12,628 bases of DNA. Source: Nitrospirota bacterium (GTDB lineage Bacteria > Nitrospinota_A > UBA7883 > JACRGQ01). The position numbers were made by a program, and so were the translations under genes. The notes under the pieces are model-generated. The model saw only the letters and a program-made list of their open reading frames with translations, was not told the origin of the DNA and did not search any database. How positions within the stretch are numbered: the stretch's first letter is position 1; each line of letters begins with the position of its first letter. This document shows positions 1 to 6,937 of the stretch, in pieces. Where the stretch lies: positions 1-12,628 of the forward strand of contig JAJRYM010000147.1 in the NCBI GenBank assembly GCA_024275775.1, written 5' to 3'.

Positions 1-239
1 CCCACGGCGAAGCGATTCTCGCCAAACCTACCTTTACCGGTTTTAACCTGATGGCGTGGATAACGCCTTTCATTGCGATACTGCTTATGGCCATTTCGCT
101 GGTTGTTCTGATTAAAGGATGGGCAACGCGGCGCAAAACTCCCCTCAGCCCAGCTTCAGGACTGCCGGCGGGAAATCTGAAGGAAAACGATCCTTACCTT
201 AAACGTATGCGCGAAGAGCTAGACCATTACGACGAATGA
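1..239 (+). CDS. ccmH: CcmH, C-terminal part (cytochrome c maturation), 5' end outside window
   Basis: The open frame begins at base 3 and runs to a TGA at 237-239; the real start lies left of the window. The visible 78 residues begin with a short segment containing AKPTFTGFN, which matches the conserved end of the CcmH periplasmic domain (usually a KPPF-like motif before the membrane helix). A hydrophobic helix follows (roughly IAILLMAISLVVLI), then a basic stop-transfer stretch (RRK) and a charged cytoplasmic tail. In System I cytochrome c biogenesis, CcmH works at the outer face of the inner membrane, keeping apocytochrome CxxCH cysteines reduced for heme ligation. Its CxxC motif would be upstream and is not visible. 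An internal ATG at base 51 is not the true start, because family similarity extends upstream of it. The stop overlaps the next gene by four bases. Confidence 0.8.
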   Translation, partial: HGEAILAKPTFTGFNLMAWITPFIAILLMAISLVVLIKGWATRRKTPLSPASGLPAGNLKENDPYLKRMREELDHYDE

Positions 240-634
240 TGCTTGGATTTGAGATTATTCTGGTGGTAGGGGTTATAACGGCCATAGGGTATCCGCTTTT
301 CCGCTCTTCGGATGGAGAGACCGCTATCGAGGAAGGCGATGAATACCACAAGCTCCTTTACAGAAAAGACGCGGCCTATCTGTCGCTGAAAGAGCTTGAG
401 TTTGATTACAGTTCCGACAAGATTGACTCGGAAGATTACGCGAAACTAAAAAGCAATCTGGAAAAAGAAGCCGTTTCCATACTTAAACAAATCGACGGAC
501 TAAAAAGAAAAGCCGCGCCTCAGCCTGAACAGTCGGCTCCCCGGGCGAAACAAGGCCGATTCTGCACAGCCTGCGGGAAACAGCTGAATCAACATGATAA
601 ATTCTGCGGGAGTTGCGGACAAAAACTTTCCTGA
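236..634 (+). CDS. Membrane-anchored coiled-coil protein with C-terminal zinc ribbon (CcmI-like context)
   Basis: This 132-residue protein starts at ATG 236 and overlaps the ccmH stop (ATGA), so it is probably translationally coupled to it. Residues 4-21 form one membrane helix. Residues about 36-92 are charged and likely helical, with an ELEFDY...KIDSEDY...L pattern seen in short CcmI-like proteins that follow ccmH in many deltaproteobacteria. Residues 93-107 are a Pro/Ala/Lys linker. The C-terminus is a compact zinc ribbon with C110-x2-C113 and C124-x2-C127. The position suggests a role in cytochrome c maturation, for example an accessory part of the CcmF/H heme ligation complex, but that is inferred from context. 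The TPR domain of classical CcmI is absent. The real-gene call is firm; the function is moderate to weak. Confidence 0.75.
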   Translation: MMLGFEIILVVGVITAIGYPLFRSSDGETAIEEGDEYHKLLYRKDAAYLSLKELEFDYSSDKIDSEDYAKLKSNLEKEAVSILKQIDGLKRKAAPQPEQSAPRAKQGRFCTACGKQLNQHDKFCGSCGQKLS

Positions 635-722
635 CCGGCCTTTAGCCGGACGCGTGCTTCAGACTCCGTTCAATAGAAACCGTGGTAAACCGGATCGTGA
701 AGGGCTTGGCTTCGCTTTTCTT
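635..722. other. Convergent intergenic spacer with two small inverted repeats
   Basis: The spacer lies between the zinc-ribbon gene (plus) and the membrane-protein gene (minus). It holds a five-base stem CCGGC/GCCGG at 635-639 and 645-649, directly after the zinc-ribbon stop. It also holds a nine-base AT-rich stem TTCGCTTTT/AAAAGCGAA at 711-719 and 726-734, whose right arm lies inside the end of the minus-strand gene. Neither has a clean U tract after it, so a bidirectional terminator is possible but not proven. Confidence 0.35.
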
Positions 723-1364
723 CTAAAAAGCGAAATACTCCGGCAACGCCGACAGCACCCATAGGGAATAGAGTGAGCCCAAAACCACTATGGCGCCGAA
801 AAGCAGGTGATGCTTAAAAAATATCGAACCTTCCACATACCTCTCTTCTTCGAGAGGCATTATCATCAGCCTGCTTGATACCCACCTGTCCGTTAACGCG
901 GAGAGGGCGCGGTACGCTTTTGGGAAAAAACTGAAAAGAATCAGAACAACTACCCCAAACACACCCCAAACAATAAAAGAGATTTTTATCGCAGTAAAAA
1001 TTATCTCGCTGAAAAACATGCCATGCTTCGTATCAACCCAAATCGCAGAAAAGCTCATAATATCTTCGTGCGAAATTGAAAACATAAAATGATAAAGCAT
1101 AAAAACAGCTCCGACAAGAAAAACGGAGCCGACAGGCACCCTGTTTCTTTCAAGCCATGTTTCAGTCTTTATTGGAATTTCCAAAGGTTTAAGCGGTTTC
1201 CGCATGCTCGTAGGACTGTAAAGTTTCATATTCCATTTGTAGAGAAGCTTCGGCATGAGAACAAGCAGTACCCCAAGCACAAACATCGCCACCATCAGAA
1301 TATTGAGAACATGCGCGGCAATCCACAATACCGAACCAAAATAGGATTTCGCAAAAATAGTCAT
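723..1364 (-). CDS. Unrecognised four-helix membrane protein with internal duplication
   Basis: The 213-residue product starts at ATG 1364 with AGG about four bases upstream. Predicted membrane helices are at about 12-37, 78-95, 122-147 and 187-205. The protein is two copies of one unit: helix, basic/amphipathic loop, helix. Matching positions are P38/P148, K39/K149, S53/S163, R55/R165, P60/P170, L61/L171, E62/E172 and E68/E178 (all offset 110), then G79/G190 and G85/G196 (offset 111 after a one-residue indel). The loops carry several Arg and Lys, so they are probably cytoplasmic. There are no cysteines and no heme or metal motif that I can point to. I recall similar single-unit patterns in uncharacterised membrane proteins of sulfur- and metal-metabolising proteobacteria, but I cannot name a family. 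It converges with ccmH and has its own candidate promoter, so it need not share a pathway with either neighbour. Confidence 0.8.
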   Translation of the reverse strand: MTIFAKSYFGSVLWIAAHVLNILMVAMFVLGVLLVLMPKLLYKWNMKLYSPTSMRKPLKPLEIPIKTETWLERNRVPVGSVFLVGAVFMLYHFMFSISHEDIMSFSAIWVDTKHGMFFSEIIFTAIKISFIVWGVFGVVVLILFSFFPKAYRALSALTDRWVSSRLMIMPLEEERYVEGSIFFKHHLLFGAIVVLGSLYSLWVLSALPEYFAF

Positions 1365-1415
1365 CTAACCTGTGCCCCCATAAGTTGGAAGGTATTTATC
1401 TTCTTATTTCTCAGA

Positions 1416-1444
1416 ATTATTTTACCAAAACCGCTTTAGTTCAA
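1416..1444 (-). promoter_or_regulatory. Candidate sigma70 promoter for the duplicated membrane-protein gene
   Basis: Read on the minus strand, TTGAAC (1444-1439; four of six consensus matches) is followed by a 17-base spacer and then AATAAT (1421-1416; five of six). Transcription would begin near 1409, leaving a leader of about 45 bases before the ATG at 1364. It was found by eye, with no experimental support. Confidence 0.5.
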
Positions 1445-1456
1445 CAACCAGACTTT

Positions 1457-1482
1457 ATTGTTTGCCGCTTTTTGGCAACAAT
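1457..1482. other. Inverted repeat between the atp operon end and the membrane-protein promoter
   Basis: ATTGTTTGCC (1457-1466) faces GGCAACAAT (1474-1482) across a seven-base loop, pairing nine bases with one bulged T. It lies about 140 bases past the atpC stop and about a dozen bases upstream of the -35 box at 1444-1439. It could terminate atp transcription or act as an operator. It lacks a downstream U tract on either strand, so a simple intrinsic terminator is not convincing. Confidence 0.35.
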
Positions 1483-1492
1483 GGCGCAGAAG

Positions 1493-1622
1493 CGCTTTTC
1501 TTCCGGCCTGCCGCGCTCCGGCGGAGATTATTTCCTGTGCAGGCTTAAGAAAGCCGCCGGCATGAAGAGACGACCGGAACTTATGTGCATCAGGCTACGA
1601 GCCGGACTGTAGGGGAAAAGCG
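1493..1622. other. Structured intergenic element with nested inverted repeats (possible ncRNA or atp 3' UTR)
   Basis: Three perfect inverted repeats nest in order. The outer pair is CGCTTTTC/GAAAAGCG at 1493-1500 and 1615-1622, directly abutting the atpC stop codon. The middle pair is TTCCGG/CCGGAA at 1501-1506 and 1574-1579, immediately inside the outer 5' arm. The inner pair is CCGGCGG/CCGCCGG at 1518-1524 and 1554-1560. An alternative small hairpin GGCTT/AAGCC sits at 1542-1546 and 1551-1555. The short open frames across the stretch have no ribosome binding site and no recognisable product. I compared it from memory with 6S RNA, 4.5S RNA and integron attC patterns and saw no match. The strand of any transcript is unknown. 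Confidence 0.4.
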
Positions 1623-2045
1623 TTATTTACCTTTTGTCCTATTGTACAGATCAATCCTTATCTGCGCGCGCTGGAGTTTTTTCCTGCATACGAAAACCTC
1701 CCCGTCTTCCTGAGGCAGGTTGGCTATTTCATTCACCCAGTGTTCCTTATCCTCTTCGGCCCTTTCGATGTTTATCATATCGGGGGTCTCGGCCGAATCG
1801 GCCAGAACTATCACCGAATCGCTTTTAACTTCCGCATACCCCCATCCGACCGCAAGATAATGTTTTCCTTCATCGTCTTCGTACATTATCTCACCCGGCT
1901 GAAGAGTGGTAAGGAAATCGATATGGCCGGGCAGAACGCCGAACTCGCCTTCCGCGCCGGACGCGGACAAATAGGATGCCCGGCTTTCAACCAGTTTTCC
2001 GACCGGTGTGATTATTTCCAGCGAAAATGTTTCTTTGCTTGCCAT
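1623..2045 (-). CDS. atpC: F1Fo ATP synthase epsilon subunit
   Basis: The 140-residue product has the normal length for epsilon. The N-terminal beta-sandwich (about 1-88) contains the family signature GEFGVLPGH at 33-41. The C-terminal helical hairpin (about 92-136) carries the regulatory arm. At 91-96 it reads INIERA, close to the I/L-D-x-x-R-A ATP-sensing motif described for Bacillus epsilon but with Asn in place of Asp. Epsilon sits on the central stalk, couples gamma to the c ring and can inhibit ATP hydrolysis. The ATG at 2045 is six bases after the atpD stop, with only a weak A-rich sequence before it, so translation is probably coupled to atpD. It is the last gene of the operon. Confidence 0.96.
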   Translation of the reverse strand: MASKETFSLEIITPVGKLVESRASYLSASGAEGEFGVLPGHIDFLTTLQPGEIMYEDDEGKHYLAVGWGYAEVKSDSVIVLADSAETPDMINIERAEEDKEHWVNEIANLPQEDGEVFVCRKKLQRAQIRIDLYNRTKGK

Positions 2046-2051
2046 GCTTTT

Positions 2052-3449
2052 TTACGCTTTGAAGGTTTCGGCTTTTTTGTACACCTCTTCCAGACTCCCC
2101 TGCATGTAAAAGGCCTGTTCCGGAATTTCATCCGCTTCGCCGTCCACAATAGCTTTAAAGCCTTCGAGAGTATCCTTCAGGGCAACATACTTGCCGGGCG
2201 TTCCGGTGAAGATTTCGGCCACAAAGAACGGCTGTGAAAGGAATCTCTGAATTTTTCTGGCGCGGCCGACCGCGAGCTTGTCTTCTTCAGAAAGCTCCTC
2301 CATACCAAGTATGGCGATAATATCCTGAAGTTCCTTGTACCGCTGAAGTACAACCTGAACGCGGCGGGCTATGCTGTAATGCTCTTCTCCCACAATGAGG
2401 GGGTCGAGTATTCTCGAAGTGGAGTCAAGAGGATCCACCGCCGGATAGATGCCGAGTTCCGCGATGGAGCGGCTTAGAACGGTTGTGGCGTCAAGATGGG
2501 CGAACGTCGTCGCGGGCGCCGGATCGGTCAGATCGTCGGCAGGCACGTAAACCGCCTGAACCGACGTAATTGAGCCCTTGTTCGTAGAGGTTATTCTTTC
2601 CTGCAGAACACCCATCTCCGTTGCAAGCGTAGGCTGGTATCCAACAGCGGACGGCATTCTTCCCAATAGAGCCGAAACTTCGGAGCCGGCCTGAGTGAAG
2701 CGGAAAATATTATCGATAAACAGAAGCACGTCCTGCCCTTCAACATCGCGGAAATATTCGGCGACAGTCAGGCCGGTAAGCCCCACGCGGGAACGCGCGC
2801 CGGGAGGCTCAGTCATCTGCCCATATATAAGAGCCGCTTTATCTATAACGCCGGACTCTTTCATTTCATGATAGAGATCGTTTCCTTCACGCGTTCTTTC
2901 GCCCACGCCCGCAAAAACGGAAAATCCGCCGTGCTCGGTGGCTATATTGTGGATAAGCTCCATTATTAGAACGGTTTTACCGACGCCCGCGCCGCCGAAC
3001 AGCCCCGTCTTGCCTCCCTTGAGGTAAGGTTCAAGAAGGTCTATAACCTTGATGCCGGTTTCGAGCATTTCAGTTGTCGTATCCTGCTCCTCGAAAGACG
3101 GAGCCTCGCGGTGGATGGGGTCGCGCCTCTTGGCATTAATCGGGCCGGCGTTATCAACCGGGTCGCCTACTACGTTTATTATCCTGCCAAGCACTTCCTT
3201 GCCAACCGGGACGGAAATCGGTTGGCCGGTATCCACGGCGGTTATACCTCTTACCATGCCGTCCGTAGGTTGCATAGCAACGGCGCGCACCATGTTTTCC
3301 CCAAGATGCTGGGCAACTTCTGCGGTAATTTTTCTTTCGCCGCCGTCCATCTCGACTACAATAGCGTTCCGTATATCCGGAAGTTCGCCGGGTGGAAAAC
3401 TTACGTCAATAACCGGACCAATAATCTGGGTAACCTTACCTTCTGCCAT
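2052..3449 (-). CDS. atpD: F1Fo ATP synthase beta subunit (catalytic)
   Basis: The 465-residue product matches the usual F1 beta length. Beta carries the three catalytic nucleotide sites of F1 and makes ATP on the cytoplasmic side of the inner membrane. The beta-barrel domain spans about 1-78. The P-loop GGAGVGKT is at 152-159, and the catalytic Glu is E184 in GVGERTREG. The Walker B strand VLLFIDNIFR is at 241-250, and EELSEED at 384-390 is the DELSEED lever that contacts gamma and epsilon. The frame extends upstream to a TTG at 3461, but that extension lies over the ribosome binding site GGGAGGA (3459-3453). ATG 3449 is therefore the start, giving a 14-base gap after atpG. All key residues are intact. 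Confidence 0.98.
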   Translation of the reverse strand: MAEGKVTQIIGPVIDVSFPPGELPDIRNAIVVEMDGGERKITAEVAQHLGENMVRAVAMQPTDGMVRGITAVDTGQPISVPVGKEVLGRIINVVGDPVDNAGPINAKRRDPIHREAPSFEEQDTTTEMLETGIKVIDLLEPYLKGGKTGLFGGAGVGKTVLIMELIHNIATEHGGFSVFAGVGERTREGNDLYHEMKESGVIDKAALIYGQMTEPPGARSRVGLTGLTVAEYFRDVEGQDVLLFIDNIFRFTQAGSEVSALLGRMPSAVGYQPTLATEMGVLQERITSTNKGSITSVQAVYVPADDLTDPAPATTFAHLDATTVLSRSIAELGIYPAVDPLDSTSRILDPLIVGEEHYSIARRVQVVLQRYKELQDIIAILGMEELSEEDKLAVGRARKIQRFLSQPFFVAEIFTGTPGKYVALKDTLEGFKAIVDGEADEIPEQAFYMQGSLEEVYKKAETFKA

Positions 3450-3452
3450 ACA

Positions 3453-3459
3453 TCCTCCC
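3453..3459 (-). promoter_or_regulatory. Ribosome binding site fixing the atpD start
   Basis: On the minus strand GGGAGGA (3459-3453) lies three bases before ATG 3449. A start at the in-frame upstream TTG (3461) would put this site inside the coding region, so the shorter atpD reading is preferred. Confidence 0.8.
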
Positions 3460-3463
3460 AATT

Positions 3464-4324
3464 TTATCCTTCGAGTGCCTTCGCACCCGAAACTATTTCT
3501 ATTATTTCCGTGGTAATCGCGGCCTGTCGGGCGCGGTTGTATTGAAGCGTTAATTTAGAAATCATCTCGCCTGCGTTGCGGGTGGCGCTATCCATGGCCG
3601 CCATGCGGGCTCCGTTTTCACTAGCCCACGACTCCAGAAGGGACTGATAGATTTCAACGTCCACATACTTTACAAGGATGTCTCCAAGAATCGCTTCCGC
3701 CGAAGGCTCATAAATATAATCAACCTCGAATTCGTCGGAGTCGGTCTCTTCCGGAATAAGCGGCAACAGAGGCCTGACGATAACTTCCTGCGCGATAACC
3801 GATTTGAACCTGTTGAAAACCGTGTAAACCTTATCCACTTTTTCGCTCATAAAAGCCTTTACGGCATCCTTGCCGATTTCCGAGGCGAGATGAGGCCCAA
3901 TATCGCGCGAAAAATCGATATAACTCTTTTCCATGATTACGTTTTTGCCGGAATAGAAATCTTTGGCCTTCCTTCCAACTACGGAAAGATATATCCCCTT
4001 CCCTTCGTTTTCATGGATAAGCTCGTTGGTTCTTCTGAACAGTGTGGCGTTAAAGCCTCCGCACAACCCCTTATCGGATGAAAAAAGAACGATAAGGATA
4101 TTTTTAGCTTCCCTGTGCTCAAGCAGTGGATGGAGAGAATCTCCGGCGCGCCTCGCGAGGGAATTCAGAACCTGTAGCATTTTCTCCTCGTACGGGCGGG
4201 AAGCGAGAACGTTCTCATGGGCCCTGCGCATCTTGGCGGCGGCCACCATTTTCATCGCCCGCGTTATCTGGCGGGTGTTTTTGACGGATCCTATCCGCCG
4301 TTTAATATCTTTAAGATTGGCCAT
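3464..4324 (-). CDS. atpG: F1Fo ATP synthase gamma subunit
   Basis: The 286-residue product is the rotating central shaft of F1. The N-terminal helix is canonical (SVKNTRQITRAMKMVAAAK, about 13-31). The C-terminal helix contains DSATRNAGEM and ends in EIVSGAKAL. These two form the coiled-coil axle that turns inside the alpha3beta3 ring. The central Rossmann-like part contains SSDKGLCGGFN (about 82-92), another family signature. ATG 4324 follows the atpA stop with no gap, so translational coupling is likely. The length and motifs are normal, with none of the chloroplast-type regulatory cysteine insert. Confidence 0.97.
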   Translation of the reverse strand: MANLKDIKRRIGSVKNTRQITRAMKMVAAAKMRRAHENVLASRPYEEKMLQVLNSLARRAGDSLHPLLEHREAKNILIVLFSSDKGLCGGFNATLFRRTNELIHENEGKGIYLSVVGRKAKDFYSGKNVIMEKSYIDFSRDIGPHLASEIGKDAVKAFMSEKVDKVYTVFNRFKSVIAQEVIVRPLLPLIPEETDSDEFEVDYIYEPSAEAILGDILVKYVDVEIYQSLLESWASENGARMAAMDSATRNAGEMISKLTLQYNRARQAAITTEIIEIVSGAKALEG

Positions 4325-5830
4325 CTATTCGAACCTTGTTTTGAATTCCTCGCACGTCTGACGCAGTGCTTTTTTGATATCGTCATCGAGCGCTTTTTTC
4401 TCCCGGATATCGTCCAGAACGTTCTGATACTTCGTTTCAAGAAACGCCAGTAATTCGTTCTCGAATTCCTGGATTTTCTTTACTGGCACGTCATCGAGCA
4501 AGCCGTCAGTTCCGCAGAAAATAATGGCCACCTGTTTTTCAACCGAGTAAGGGTTGTACTGAGTCTGCTTAAGCATCTCAACCATCCGCTCGCCCCTGCT
4601 GAGCTGGGCGCGCGTGGTTTCATCCAAATCCGAAGCGAACTGCGAAAAGGCCGCCAGCTCCCGATACTGGGCAAGGGTGATTCGGAGCGTTCCGGCAACC
4701 TGCTTCATAGCTTTTATCTGCGCGGCTCCGCCAACGCGGGAAACAGACAGACCCACGTTAACAGCCGGCCTTACGCCGGAATAGAAAAGATCGGTTTCAA
4801 GATATATCTGCCCGTCCGTTATGGAAATAACGTTCGTGGGAATATAGGCCGAAACATCTCCCGCCTGCGTTTCGATAATTGGAAGCGCCGTGAGCGAACC
4901 CGCGCCTTTTTCATCGCACAGTTTGGCGGAGCGCTCCAATAGGCGCGAGTGAAGATAAAAAACGTCGCCCGGATAAGCCTCGCGGCCGGGCGGCCGCCTG
5001 AGAAGAAGCGAAAGCTGGCGATAAGCGGCGGCTTGTTTGGACAGATCATCGTAAATGATAAGAGCATGCTGGCCGTTATCGCGGAAATATTCTCCCATCG
5101 CGCAACCGGCAAAGGGGGCTAGATAAAGCAGAGGAGCCGGCTCGGACGCCGTGGCCGAAACGATGGTTGTATATTCCATGGCGCCGCTTTCCTCGAGCTT
5201 TTTGTACACCTGCGCTACTGTGGAGCGCTTCTGCCCTATAGCAACGTAGATGCACTTAACATCCTGCCCTTTCTGGTTGATTATCGTATCAATAGCTACC
5301 GCTGTTTTCCCTGTCTGCCGGTCGCCGATAATAAGCTCTCTCTGTCCCCTGCCGATAGGTATCATGGCGTCGATAGCCTTGAGTCCGGTCTGAAGAGGCT
5401 CGTGCACCGACTTTCTTTCGATAACGCCCGGCGCAATGCTTTCAACGGGGCCGAACTCTTCTGTCTCAATCGCCCCCTTGCCGTCAATCGGCTGGCCAAG
5501 CGCGTTTACCACCCGGCCTATCAGGGCGGGGCCGATAGGCACTTCGGCTATTCTGCCGGTTCTTTTTACCTCGTCGCCTTCCTGAATGTGGGTATCGTCT
5601 CCGAAAAGAACAGCGCCGACGTTATCCTCTTCAAGGTTCAGAACCATCCCCACCACATTGCCGGGGAATTCAAGAAGCTCGCCGGCCATGGCGGTTTCCA
5701 TGCCGTATATGCGGGCTATTCCGTCGCCGACGGCTATTACCGTGCCGACTTCCTTTAGCTCGATTTCCTTTTCAAAACCTTCGATCTGTTTTTTTATGAT
5801 TCCGCTGATTTCTTCCGCGTTGATAGCCAC
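4325..5830 (-). CDS. atpA: F1Fo ATP synthase alpha subunit
   Basis: The 501-residue product is the non-catalytic nucleotide-binding subunit that alternates with beta in the F1 hexamer. The P-loop GDRQTGKT is at 169-176, and the Walker B region with LIIYDDLSK is at about 258-266. The arginine finger that reaches the catalytic site is R365 in SVSRVGGAA. The N-terminal helix (about 1-25) would contact delta at the top of the peripheral stalk. The start codon is GTG at 5830, with AGGAGG about nine bases upstream inside the end of atpH; only four bases separate the two genes. The protein appears complete. Confidence 0.98.
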   Translation of the reverse strand: MAINAEEISGIIKKQIEGFEKEIELKEVGTVIAVGDGIARIYGMETAMAGELLEFPGNVVGMVLNLEEDNVGAVLFGDDTHIQEGDEVKRTGRIAEVPIGPALIGRVVNALGQPIDGKGAIETEEFGPVESIAPGVIERKSVHEPLQTGLKAIDAMIPIGRGQRELIIGDRQTGKTAVAIDTIINQKGQDVKCIYVAIGQKRSTVAQVYKKLEESGAMEYTTIVSATASEPAPLLYLAPFAGCAMGEYFRDNGQHALIIYDDLSKQAAAYRQLSLLLRRPPGREAYPGDVFYLHSRLLERSAKLCDEKGAGSLTALPIIETQAGDVSAYIPTNVISITDGQIYLETDLFYSGVRPAVNVGLSVSRVGGAAQIKAMKQVAGTLRITLAQYRELAAFSQFASDLDETTRAQLSRGERMVEMLKQTQYNPYSVEKQVAIIFCGTDGLLDDVPVKKIQEFENELLAFLETKYQNVLDDIREKKALDDDIKKALRQTCEEFKTRFE

Positions 5831-5834
5831 CTTC

Positions 5835-6380
5835 CTAAGCCTCCTGTTCCAGTTTTACTTTCATCAGCCTAAGCTGGTTGCTCAGGCTTCCGTCATAAAC
5901 TTTGCTCCCAACGCGGGCCACAACGCCCCCGATGAGGGATTTATCGGTTTTAATTTGAAGTTTCACTTTTTTACCTGTTACGCCTCCAAAAGTTTCTTCC
6001 AGCTGTTTTCTTTCGTCTTCTGAAAGCGGAGAAGCCGAGGTTACCTGAACGCGCACCTGCCCGAGAGCTTCATCGGCCATATCCCTTACGCTGAGGGCTA
6101 TTTCCGAAATCAGGTTTATTCGCCCGCTGTTAAGAATGGTAGCGACAACCTTTATACTCTTGGGAGAGTATCCGGTTTGTTTCATAATTTCGGAAACAAC
6201 CTTCTGTTTGGCGTCGGATTTAATACCCGGATGAATAAGAACTTTGCGCAGATCCGTATATGTTGCCACAAGTTCGGCGAATGAAGAGATTTCGGTGCTT
6301 AAGCTTTTAACTTCCGCGTCGCCGCTCGCGCTTTCTATTATCGCCTTGGCGTATCTGCGAGCCGGGCCTGTATCTTTCAC
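5835..6380 (-). CDS. atpH: F1Fo ATP synthase delta subunit
   Basis: The 181-residue product is the normal size for bacterial delta (OSCP), which caps F1 and joins the alpha N-termini to the b/b' stalk. The N-terminal RRYAKAI (about 8-14) matches the conserved helical-domain start. The C-terminal domain has the typical KLQIKTDKSLIGGVV and GSKVYDGSL segments (about 139-166). The start is GTG at 6380, overlapping the atpF stop as GTGA, with GGAG about eight bases before it. The order b', b, delta, alpha, gamma, beta, epsilon is standard, which supports the call. Confidence 0.96.
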   Translation of the reverse strand: MKDTGPARRYAKAIIESASGDAEVKSLSTEISSFAELVATYTDLRKVLIHPGIKSDAKQKVVSEIMKQTGYSPKSIKVVATILNSGRINLISEIALSVRDMADEALGQVRVQVTSASPLSEDERKQLEETFGGVTGKKVKLQIKTDKSLIGGVVARVGSKVYDGSLSNQLRLMKVKLEQEA

Positions 6381-6937
6381 TTTTTCTCTCCAACCCCGGC
6401 CAAGTATTCGGCAAGCACTTTCCGCTGGTCCTCTTCCCTTATTTTTTCGGACAGAATTCTTTCCGTAATAGCCACGGCCATCTCAACGATTTCTTTCCGA
6501 AGCCCCTGTTTGGCCTTGCGTGTTTCAATTTCTATTTCCGTTCTGGCTTTATCAAGTATTCGCTTACTTATCTCTTCGGCGTCCTTAAGGAGCTCTTCTT
6601 TCATTTTCGTTCCTTCGGCCAGCGCGTCTGCGCGCATTTCCGATTTTTTTTCTTCAAGCCGGCCAAGTTTTAATTCCAGATCCGAAAAGATTTTCATAGC
6701 CTCTTTTTTCGCTTCTTCGGCGTCGGCCAGCGTTTGCACTATCGTCTCCGATCTTTCTTTCAGAGCCGGAACAATAAAACGTTTTGCGATCCAGTAGAGC
6801 CCGGCGAAAAGAATAGCGAAGTTTACGATCCATGCCCCATCCCGCCTTAGAACCCATTCTTCGGCATGTTTAAGCCCCTCGCCGGCCCAGGCGGCCGTGG
6901 GCATCAGCATGAAAATCCAGAAGATTTTTTTCGCCAT
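6377..6937 (-). CDS. atpF: F1Fo ATP synthase b subunit with signal-like N-terminus
   Basis: The 186-residue product has two hydrophobic stretches. Residues 1-18 look like a signal peptide (Lys-Lys, a hydrophobic core, then AWA and GE), and about 34-54 form the usual b-subunit membrane anchor. A long charged helix follows (about 58-180), rich in Glu, Lys and Ala, which forms the right-handed coiled-coil peripheral stalk with b'. An extra cleavable-looking N-terminus before the anchor is known from b subunits of deltaproteobacteria and relatives. The ATG at 6937 shares its A with the TGA of atpF', so the two stalk genes are tightly coupled. Confidence 0.92.
   Translation of the reverse strand: MAKKIFWIFMLMPTAAWAGEGLKHAEEWVLRRDGAWIVNFAILFAGLYWIAKRFIVPALKERSETIVQTLADAEEAKKEAMKIFSDLELKLGRLEEKKSEMRADALAEGTKMKEELLKDAEEISKRILDKARTEIEIETRKAKQGLRKEIVEMAVAITERILSEKIREEDQRKVLAEYLAGVGEKK

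Noticed and set aside
51..239. A free-standing 62-residue membrane protein starting at ATG 51
   Set aside because: The frame is open to the left edge, and residues before the ATG match the CcmH periplasmic end, so this is the tail of a larger gene.
711..734. Intrinsic terminator for the convergent genes
   Set aside because: The stem is AT-rich and no U tract follows on either strand, so it is noted inside the spacer but not called a terminator.
1385..1612. Plus-strand 75-codon open frame in the atpC / membrane-protein spacer
   Set aside because: It has no ribosome binding site, a low-complexity basic translation and no family resemblance. It crosses the promoter and hairpins of the spacer.
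1493..1622. 6S RNA, 4.5S RNA or integron attC site
   Set aside because: Recalled consensus features (the 6S central bubble, the 4.5S GGAAGCA tetraloop region, attC core sites) are not present, so only a generic structured element is reported.
1740..2237. Plus-strand open frame (165 codons) antisense to atpC and atpD
   Set aside because: It overlaps two unambiguous ATP synthase genes and shows no recognisable motif or start signal.
3450..3461. TTG start at 3461 for atpD
   Set aside because: The four extra codons coincide with the Shine-Dalgarno sequence GGGAGGA. ATG 3449 gives the canonical beta N-terminus.
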